Of a stretch of DNA of 6,170 nt, positions 1 through 4,573 are shown piece after piece (position 1 is the first letter of the stretch; every line of letters begins with the position of its first letter). The translations under genes and the position numbers were made by a program. Where the stretch lies: contig JACPNI010000053.1 of NCBI GenBank assembly GCA_016185555.1, positions 1 through 6,170 of the forward strand, written 5' to 3'. Under the pieces are notes generated by a model. It worked only from the letters and a program-made list of their open reading frames with translations. It searched no databases and was not told the origin of the DNA. Source of the stretch: Candidatus Woesearchaeota archaeon (GTDB lineage: Archaea; Nanobdellota; Nanobdellia; SCGC-AAA011-G17; JACPNG01).

Positions 1-71
1 ATATGCCTGCTGTTTTTCTTGTTTTATTTTTCATATTTAATCCCCTATACTATTTTTATTATAACAATGTC
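1..71 (-). repeat. Tandem duplication copy B (nusA tail relic plus gene start)
   Basis: On the minus strand this stretch aligns with 608-538 over roughly 70 bases. Shared blocks include ATAATAAA-ATAGTATA, then AGAAAAACAGCAGG inside the signal peptide. Bases 71-45 still read D-I-V-I-I-K-I-V-stop, nearly the same as the nusA ending D-V-I-I-K-I-V-stop. The duplicated unit therefore included at least the last seven nusA codons, the nusA-to-gene spacer and the secreted-protein gene. The start of the relic is indistinct: from 92 the frame reads RNQITKV before DIVIIKIV, possibly a decayed match to QNIVSKYF. Confidence 0.75.
2..34 (-). CDS. Start of a paralogue of the secreted propeptide-like protein (first 11 codons, runs off the window)
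   Basis: The ATG at 34 opens a frame reading MKNKTRKTAGI to the window edge. It matches the start of the gene at 571 (MKNGMRKTAGI) at 9 of 11 residues. The DNA upstream also matches, so this is a tandem duplicate rather than chance similarity of signal peptides. The sequence AGGGGAT about 8-13 bases upstream of the ATG may serve as a ribosome binding site. Nothing can be said about the mature protein. Confidence 0.75.
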   Translation of the reverse strand, partial: MKNKTRKTAGI

Positions 72-163
72 TACTTTGGTGATTTGATTCCTTTAGGTGG
101 TGACAAAAGAAGATCTAGTGTCTCCTTATCTAACATATCTCTGACTGGTTAATTTTACCATTT
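35..163. other. Spacer between the two secreted-protein paralogues
   Basis: This stretch of 129 bases holds no gene I can support. The part nearest the second copy (about 92-45) is the relic of the nusA 3' end. The rest, between about 93 and 163, shows no clear hairpin, T-rich terminator or promoter box on the minus strand. Two tiny minus-strand ORFs of 11 codons (near 160-125) and 21 codons (136-71) exist but have no support as genes. Confidence 0.6.
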
Positions 164-571
164 TTATTTTTGAGTATCCTCTTTTCTAAGTTTTAAAAGG
201 TAATTTGGTTCAGCATTGCTAATAATTTCAGACAAGCATGGCGCTCTAAGTTTCCCAGCAACATCAAGCTCCTTACCTTTAGGAACTTTTATTAACCACA
301 TCCGTTCTGTATATAATACCCATTTACTTTCATAACCAATACTTTTTATAAAATACTCTACTTCTTTAGGATACAATTGAAGTGGTCTAAAAGTAACAAT
401 AACCTCTCCTTCTTCATATTCCTTGTTCGTGGCAATACTTTCATTTGCTTCATTAAAACATTTAACATAGTTATCCATATTCAAATGATCGGCATTAGCA
501 GTATTATATGCTAAACTAGATCCTAATACTATTCCCAATATACCTGCTGTTTTTCTCATTCCATTTTTCAT
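164..571 (-). CDS. Small secreted protein resembling a free-standing subtilase propeptide (I9-like domain)
   Basis: This is a 135-residue protein with a clear signal peptide: basic n-region (K2, R6, K7), hydrophobic core AGILGIVLGSSLAY, and a likely cleavage site after TANA (A27). The mature part has a domain at about residues 55-127 that begins GEVIVTFRP, contains EVEYFIKSIGYESKW and MWLIKVPKGKELDVAGKL, and ends ISNAEPNYLLKL. That pattern (V-I-V-x-F, then VP-x-G, then AEPNY) is the one I know from N-terminal propeptides of secreted subtilisin-like proteases (fervidolysin-like). No protease domain follows, so it could be an inhibitor or a chaperone acting in trans; this is inferred. Two cysteines (C38, C112) could form a disulfide outside the cell. 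The start at 571 rather than the internal ATG at residue 5 is supported by the neighbouring paralogue, which lacks the second Met. The gene begins nine bases after the nusA stop. Confidence 0.8.
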   Translation of the reverse strand: MKNGMRKTAGILGIVLGSSLAYNTANADHLNMDNYVKCFNEANESIATNKEYEEGEVIVTFRPLQLYPKEVEYFIKSIGYESKWVLYTERMWLIKVPKGKELDVAGKLRAPCLSEIISNAEPNYLLKLRKEDTQK

Positions 572-608
572 TTTTATCTCTTATACTATCTTTATTATCA
601 CATCAAAA
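538..608 (-). repeat. Tandem duplication copy A (nusA 3' end and secreted-protein start)
   Basis: This is the partner of the repeat at 1-71. It covers the last codons and stop of nusA (581-601), the nine-base spacer, and the first codons of the secreted-protein gene. Because here the nusA tail belongs to a full gene, this copy is the original arrangement and the one at 1-71 is the derived junction. Confidence 0.75.
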
Positions 609-988
609 TATTTTGAAACAATATTCTGAAGGTTTTTCAGGTTCTTTCTGTCTCTTCCTATTAAAATAGCCCTATCCCTCGTATCTTTGGCCTGTATCGA
701 TACTGTCTTTTCCTCTGATTTATAAACGTTTCCATTAGCCGGGTAAATGAGGTTATTAATGAACTTCAGAACATCCTTATTAAACTCAATTACCTTGATC
801 TTTTTATTCAGCATCTGGGAAAGTCTTTGTATATTGGCTCCATGTTTTCCTATTGCTCTGCCCGCTTCACCTTCACTTACCATAAAAACAAGCTCGCTAT
901 TGTCAATAAAACAGTCCTTAACTGTAGTTCTTGTCAGTGTTTCAAAAACATTTATATAACCTATAATCTCAGTGTTATAAGAAATCAT
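581..988 (-). CDS. nusA: Archaeal transcription termination/antitermination factor NusA (two KH domains)
   Basis: This 135-residue protein matches the short archaeal NusA, which lacks the N-terminal and S1 domains of bacterial NusA and consists of two KH domains that bind RNA. KH1 spans about residues 30-70 and has the GxxG loop in EAGRAIGKHGANIQRLSQ (GKHG 47-50). KH2 spans about 95-135 and has a modified loop, AILIGRDRKNLKNLQNI (GRDR 111-114). The end, FDVIIKIV, is typical. The ATG at 988 lies seven bases after the rpl30e stop. The order rpoA2-rpl30e-nusA is the conserved archaeal one, supporting the call. The stop codon lies nine bases before the start of the secreted-protein gene, and the last nusA codons are the ones copied upstream of that gene's paralogue. 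The role is presumably in transcription elongation or termination, inferred from the family. Confidence 0.92.
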   Translation of the reverse strand: MISYNTEIIGYINVFETLTRTTVKDCFIDNSELVFMVSEGEAGRAIGKHGANIQRLSQMLNKKIKVIEFNKDVLKFINNLIYPANGNVYKSEEKTVSIQAKDTRDRAILIGRDRKNLKNLQNIVSKYFDVIIKIV

Positions 989-995
989 CTTCTTT

Positions 996-1250
996 TTAAT
1001 AGCCTAAAACTGTAATAGAAAAAGGTTTTTTACAAATAATTCCTATCTCTTCATTTGGAACATCCAATTCAACAACAGCTGCCTCTGTAAGCTTTGCATA
1101 TTTGCTTATCATTTGCCTTACTTCTGAAGGGCAATTGGAAGCTAAAAAAACAGTTTTGATTTCACCAGATCTTAACTTTTTAAATACCTCATCCTTGCCA
1201 AATACCATTTTTTTATCCTTCAATGCTTTCTTGAGCGTTTCTACTGTCAT
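996..1250 (-). CDS. rpl30e: Ribosomal protein L30e
   Basis: This 84-residue protein belongs to the L7Ae/L30e RNA-binding family and is a component of the large ribosomal subunit in archaea and eukaryotes. It starts LKKALKDKKMVFGKDEVFKK, has the family signature FLASNCPSEVRQMISKYAKL (residues 35-54), and ends GIICKKPFSITVLGY, matching the usual L30e C-terminus. I chose the ATG at 1250, which has GGAG at 1264-1261, ten bases upstream, and lies one base after the rpoA2 stop. A longer reading from 1277 would add only a basic leader (MRKKRRKNN) that overlaps the end of rpoA2 in another frame. The position between rpoA2 and nusA is the standard archaeal arrangement. The length is slightly short for the family but complete. 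Identification is secure. Confidence 0.95.
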   Translation of the reverse strand: MTVETLKKALKDKKMVFGKDEVFKKLRSGEIKTVFLASNCPSEVRQMISKYAKLTEAAVVELDVPNEEIGIICKKPFSITVLGY

Positions 1251-1251
1251 A

Positions 1252-1854
1252 TTATTTTTTCTCCTTTTTTTCCTCATTAATCTTTATGTTTGCTATAAGT
1301 TTTGGAAGACCTGTACCTAAAGGCACTGGTTGGTTCATTATAACATTTTCTATAACTGAATTTAAGAAATCCTGCTCACCAATAAGGGACGCATTAATTA
1401 TGTGTTTTATAGGCGTTTCAAAACTTGCCCTAGCCAACACACTTTCTTTATCGCTTGTTATGCCGCTTCTTGTTATCCCTTTGATTGAACCGCTTGTTGT
1501 CATCAAATCTGCAATAAACATTACATGCCTTATATCTATATCAATACCCTGATCCTTAATAACCTTTAATGCTTCTGCCATTATTGCTTCTCTTGCTGCA
1601 TCAATACCAAGAACCTTTGCTATTTCAAATACATTATTCGTAGTTATTCTTGTCGGATCAACCTCTTTTATCATCATAACTTCCTTAAGATTTGAGCCTG
1701 TCGCCAATATCACAAACTCTCCGCCCTGCTTTACAGGCAGTACCTGCTTTATACCTGCAACACCCTTAACATATGTACCTTTGATTTTTTCTTTTAATTT
1801 GTAAATCTCTTTTAGCTCAAGCTCCTTCTCGTTTTCCTTGGGTTTAATGCTGTG
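1252..1854 (-). CDS. rpoA2: RNA polymerase subunit A'', C-terminal segment in the +1 frame
   Basis: This frame carries the rest of A''. It opens after an in-frame TAA at 1857-1855 and reads HSIKPKENEKELELKEIYKL, KEKIKGTYVKGVAGIKQVLP, then VKQGGEFVILATGSNLKEV, VDPTRITTNNVFEIAKVLGI, IDIRHVMFIADLMTTSG, ESVLARASFETPIKHIINA and VIENVIMNQPVPLGTG, all hallmarks of the A'' C-terminus. The tail after LGTG is a lysine-rich extension ending NEEKKEKK. No ATG, GTG or TTG occurs before 1713. A start at GTG 1713 would lose the conserved KEIYKLKEKIKGTYVKGVAG segment, so this is not a convincing independent gene. It is best read as the continuation of the frame that stops at 1844. If both segments make one protein, a +1 shift must occur within bases 1854-1844. 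A sequencing or assembly indel is the simplest explanation. A genuine split subunit or programmed frameshift is possible. Confidence 0.9.
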   Translation of the reverse strand, partial: HSIKPKENEKELELKEIYKLKEKIKGTYVKGVAGIKQVLPVKQGGEFVILATGSNLKEVMMIKEVDPTRITTNNVFEIAKVLGIDAAREAIMAEALKVIKDQGIDIDIRHVMFIADLMTTSGSIKGITRSGITSDKESVLARASFETPIKHIINASLIGEQDFLNSVIENVIMNQPVPLGTGLPKLIANIKINEEKKEKK

Positions 1855-1857
1855 TTA
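1844..1857 (-). other. rpoA2: Frame break within rpoA2
   Basis: Read on the minus strand, the bases are TAACACAGCATTAA. The TAA at 1857-1855 closes the downstream (+1) frame and the TAA at 1846-1844 closes the upstream frame, so the switch between them must fall in this short overlap. Upstream codons are ACA CAG CAT TAA; downstream codons are CAC AGC ATT AAA CCC. Skipping the T of the TAA gives ...TLTQH-KPKENEK..., a reasonable polar linker between conserved blocks. The site lies in a variable region of A'' before the conserved EIYKLKEKI helix, so a break here would be the least damaging place for a split. The sequence does not show which explanation is right. Confidence 0.85.
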
Positions 1858-3793
1858 ATGTATCGAGCAAATATTTATCTGTAATCTTCAAATTCTTCAT
1901 TGCCTTCTTATCTAATGTAACCTCTACCTGCAATTTAACAGCATCAACTGAAAATTCAGAGCTTATTTCCCTAAGCTTTGTTTCTCTTAAAGCTGCAGCA
2001 ACTTCTTTTACTTCATTCTGATCCTGATTATATGGCTTCTTAAGAAATATCTCCATAAATGGTGTTGATACATTTTCCCTTCCATCGAATATCTCAATCA
2101 ATCTTGGTAAACCCAGACTAACCTGCAGCTCAGCTACACCTGCAAAATGGAAGGTATTTAATGTATTATGTGTTATTAATCCATCAAATGTTGTAAATGT
2201 TTCTAACCCCGGAACAGATAAATCATAAACATATTCATATTCATTATCAGCATACTCTATATTAACTATTTCATCCCATACCACATCAGAATTAAACATT
2301 CTATGCATAACCTTAAGTTCCTTATTTATATCTACATTTTTTTCTTTAGCTAACTTTTCAAATAACCTTATGTATCTATATAATGCAGTTCTGCCAATCT
2401 TTTGCCTCTTTGTAAAATTATTAACGTATCTTGTTGGATAATTTAATTTTTTAGCTGTTTCATAAAATAAATCTCCAAAACCAGAAATCATGTCAGTATA
2501 ATCACGTGAATAATTATTCCAGAAGTTCTTGGCATTTACGGACATTTTCTCTAAAGCCTTTAATTTATAGCCGATATCAGAACCAATATGTGCTAAAAAC
2601 AATGGTGCATATTTATATGGTATTAATAACCAATGCTGGTTCTTTTTATCCTTAACCTTATAGGAGAAAATTTTAAATCTTGATAATAATAATGCTATTC
2701 CGTCAATTAGTTCTTTTGAATTTGAGGAAACTCTTATTAGATTTCTATCAGCATGGAAATTACCATCGCCATCAAAATAACCCCTTAATAAACCTGCTGC
2801 AAACTCATCTTTAGCACTATAAGCAAATTCAGGTACATGTTTATTAAATGAACCACTTTCACAGGTCGTTGAAATCAATCTGGCCAATAAAGAAGAATTA
2901 ACTGTTAAATCCCTTGAAGGTGCAAATCCCCTATGATGATATTTTTCTTTATAACCAAGTTTAAGATCTTCTAAAAATTTCTTTGCATTTTTGATATAAT
3001 TGTCATCTAAATTTGATATTGAAACCTGTCCTGAAGTAGCATTGCCTTCAGCTAAATAAGCCCCTATAAACCAGCCAAAATTCCAATCCAACTTTAGTTC
3101 TTTAGGAATTAATTTAGTTGGTCTATAACTCCTAGCAACCCTAAAACTTTCTTCATTGGGTAAGTTAACGTAATTAGAAACTGTTAAGAGTGAAGCACAA
3201 TGTTCTGGTAAGTATTTCATAACCGGAATTCTATCACCAGTTCTTAACCCTTTACCAACTATAGGAACCACCATGTTATTTAATCTGGTAACGAAAGAAT
3301 GATTATCAGTTGCAACTATTTCCCTTCCTGATGCTGTGGTTAATTTAATTAATTTATTAGGTGATTTATGCCTGCTTAGTTCTACTATTCTTTTCCATTC
3401 TATTTTTTCATCCTGATTGATACTGGGAACAAAAATATCTAAATCTTCTATAGGGAGGACTTCTGAATCTTCATTAATTTTTATCGCACCATTCATAGAC
3501 ATAAAAGTATTTACAAATTCACCAATTTTAGTAATCCTTATTTTATCTTTAATCTTAACAATTATTTTTTCATTATGGCGAATAGACATTTGAGTACTTG
3601 GTTCACCGAAGCTTTCTGCTGTTATTACCCCTATAGCTTCTCCTGGATGTATTCTTGCCCTCATATATTCTTCCTCAAGCCTTCTTAACGCTTCTTCTTT
3701 TTGTTTTTTGTTTAGTTTTGCAATTGAAGCTTCTTCCTCAAATTCCTTGAGTAATGGTTCAGGAATTCTGCCTTTGTAATCATTTATTTCCAT
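1844..3793 (-). CDS. rpoA2: RNA polymerase subunit A'' (largest subunit, C-terminal half), main segment, interrupted by an intein
   Basis: This reading frame encodes the first part of archaeal RNA polymerase A''. The ATG at 3793 has GGAG at 3805-3802, eight bases upstream. Residues 1-69 are the N-terminal extein ending HPGEAIGVITAESFGEPSTQM. Residues 70-543 are a complete intein. Residues 544-649 resume A'': TLNTFHFAGVAELQVSLGLP then RLIEIFDGRENVSTPFMEI, the trigger-loop motif and the helix after it, then VKLQVEVTLDKKAMKNLKITDKYL. The frame ends at TAA 1846-1844, about 200 residues before the expected A'' terminus. That missing part is encoded in the +1 frame immediately downstream. The extein residues of both segments total about 375, close to the usual size of archaeal A'' (roughly 390), so the two segments together form one full subunit rather than a truncated copy. 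The trigger-loop residues (L, N and H of LNTFH) are present. Confidence 0.95.
   Translation of the reverse strand: MEINDYKGRIPEPLLKEFEEEASIAKLNKKQKEEALRRLEEEYMRARIHPGEAIGVITAESFGEPSTQMSIRHNEKIIVKIKDKIRITKIGEFVNTFMSMNGAIKINEDSEVLPIEDLDIFVPSINQDEKIEWKRIVELSRHKSPNKLIKLTTASGREIVATDNHSFVTRLNNMVVPIVGKGLRTGDRIPVMKYLPEHCASLLTVSNYVNLPNEESFRVARSYRPTKLIPKELKLDWNFGWFIGAYLAEGNATSGQVSISNLDDNYIKNAKKFLEDLKLGYKEKYHHRGFAPSRDLTVNSSLLARLISTTCESGSFNKHVPEFAYSAKDEFAAGLLRGYFDGDGNFHADRNLIRVSSNSKELIDGIALLLSRFKIFSYKVKDKKNQHWLLIPYKYAPLFLAHIGSDIGYKLKALEKMSVNAKNFWNNYSRDYTDMISGFGDLFYETAKKLNYPTRYVNNFTKRQKIGRTALYRYIRLFEKLAKEKNVDINKELKVMHRMFNSDVVWDEIVNIEYADNEYEYVYDLSVPGLETFTTFDGLITHNTLNTFHFAGVAELQVSLGLPRLIEIFDGRENVSTPFMEIFLKKPYNQDQNEVKEVAAALRETKLREISSEFSVDAVKLQVEVTLDKKAMKNLKITDKYLLDTLTQH
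2165..3586 (-). other. Complete LAGLIDADG homing-endonuclease intein in RNA polymerase A'' (474 residues)
   Basis: The intein begins with Ser (residue 70 of the precursor, SIRHNEKIIVKI) and ends THN, followed by Thr+1 of the extein. Removing it joins GEPSTQM to TLNTFHFAG, exactly the conserved polymerase sequence. Block B is GREIVATDNHSF (residues 156-167) with the TxxH motif T162-H165. The first LAGLIDADG motif is WFIGAYLAEG (241-250) with E249. The second is GLLRGYFDGDG (334-344) with D343. Both acidic catalytic positions are therefore present and the endonuclease may be active. Residues 440-480 (RQKIGRTALYRYIRLFEKLA and its surroundings) look like a helical DNA-binding module. Block F is YVYDLSVPG (521-529) and block G is DGLITHN with the usual penultimate His. 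All splicing blocks look intact. Two hand-counted lines give 30-33% G+C, lower than the exteins. The junctions are clear, so confidence is high. Confidence 0.95.
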
Positions 3794-3795
3794 TT

Positions 3796-4197
3796 TTATT
3801 TCTCCACGTTACTTTTTAGTTTATTCTCTAAAGTTTTAACTTGCTTTTCCATTTTTTTATCATTTATACAAATAAAAGAAAATCCGACCCCAATAGAAGA
3901 TATCATAGTTAAGAGACCCACACCAAAAGTAGCAGAAGATACAAGAGCAGTTTTCTTTTCATAGTTTATAACTTCCTCAAATTCTATATTTTTAGACCCA
4001 TCTTCAATTCCCTTTAATAGAGGATTGTTATTCTGTTTATAAGAATAATATAACCCAGATGCAACTATTAAACCAATCCCAAGTAATGCACCATAAATAG
4101 CCTTTCTAGCAATGTTTTTATTTTTACTATAATATGCATCTTTAATTTGTTTAATATCCCCTTGCTTTTCTAACCAGTCTTCTACGTCTATTTCCAT
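3796..4197 (-). CDS. Small predicted two-span membrane protein, function unknown
   Basis: I do not recognise this 133-residue protein. The ATG at 4197 has GGAAG at 4210-4206, eight bases upstream, which supports this start. The N-terminus is acidic (MEIDVEDWLEKQGD). Two hydrophobic segments follow, at about residues 33-52 (AIYGALLGIGLIVASGLYY) and 84-111 (ALVSSATFGVGLLTMISSIG and onward), joined by a 30-residue charged loop. The last 20 residues (KKMEKQVKTLENKLKSNVEK) look like a short coiled coil. The topology would place both ends on the same side, probably the cytoplasm. The stop lies two bases before the rpoA2 ATG, and the gene's last codons supply the Shine-Dalgarno sequence of rpoA2, so the two are likely coupled in translation. 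With its upstream neighbour it forms a pair of membrane genes inside the polymerase operon. One hand-counted 60-base line has 27% G+C, well below the flanking polymerase genes. Confidence 0.78.
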   Translation of the reverse strand: MEIDVEDWLEKQGDIKQIKDAYYSKNKNIARKAIYGALLGIGLIVASGLYYSYKQNNNPLLKGIEDGSKNIEFEEVINYEKKTALVSSATFGVGLLTMISSIGVGFSFICINDKKMEKQVKTLENKLKSNVEK

Positions 4198-4212
4198 GCT
4201 CTATTCTTCCAA

Positions 4213-4572
4213 TTAATTTTTCTCCCTTAGTTTATAAAATTCTTCGTTATATTGATATCTAATTTCCTTTTCAAGATCACTTAAACTTTGTTTTTTCTTA
4301 TCATTATCTTGCAGTTTTCTTACTATCCCTATTTGTTCAAATGGATTTAATTTACCAGTTTCAATTACAATTAGACCATATCCAAGAACTAAACCAAAGA
4401 ACAGAGTGCCATATAACATATGTCCTAAAAGTTTTCCCATTGGAACCATTGGAACAGTCCCATGTTTAGCCCTTTCATCTTGATCGCCTTCACTAACATC
4501 TTGGATGGCCCTCTTTAGGTAATAATGAGCACTAAATCCAGGTAAATATTTTCCTACTTTATTAAATTCCAT
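4213..4572 (-). CDS. Small predicted single-span membrane protein, function unknown
   Basis: I do not recognise this 119-residue protein. I chose the ATG at 4572, one base after the rpoA1 stop; an in-frame GTG at 4584 would overlap rpoA1 and add four residues (MKNK), and I consider it less likely. The N-terminus (residues 1-45) is polar and carries GKYLPGFSAHYYLKRAIQD and then an acidic stretch (SEGDQDE). A hydrophobic segment at about residues 47-71 (LLGHMLYGTLFFGLVLGYGL) should span the membrane once. The C-terminal 40 residues are highly charged and probably helical or coiled coil (DLEKEIRYQYNEEFYKLREK). No signal-peptide cleavage site is evident. It lies between rpoA1 and rpoA2 with very short spacers, so it is probably co-transcribed with polymerase. 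One hand-counted 60-base line in this gene has 25% G+C, against 38-40% in the polymerase and L30e genes, which hints at later acquisition. Confidence 0.75.
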   Translation of the reverse strand: MEFNKVGKYLPGFSAHYYLKRAIQDVSEGDQDERAKHGTVPMVPMGKLLGHMLYGTLFFGLVLGYGLIVIETGKLNPFEQIGIVRKLQDNDKKKQSLSDLEKEIRYQYNEEFYKLREKN

Positions 4573-4573
4573 T

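Noticed and set aside
71..136. Minus-strand 21-codon ORF in the spacer
   Set aside because: It is very short, has no clear ribosome binding site or known motif, and its end overlaps the nusA-tail relic in another frame.
602..612. Possible TATA-like box (AAAATATTTT) upstream of the secreted-protein gene
   Set aside because: It lies in nusA coding sequence, AT-rich strings are common here, and the duplicated copy lacks an equivalent at the same distance.
747..1015. Plus-strand ORFs opposite nusA
   Set aside because: They are antisense readings of a well-supported KH-domain gene, with no recognisable motif and poor start context.
1102..1552. Plus-strand ORFs opposite rpl30e and the A'' C-terminus
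   Set aside because: They mirror conserved minus-strand genes and carry no family features.
1252..1713. Independent gene starting at GTG 1713
   Set aside because: Conserved A'' sequence (EIYKLKEKI, VKGVAGIKQVLP) lies upstream in the same frame, so this GTG is an internal valine codon of A''.
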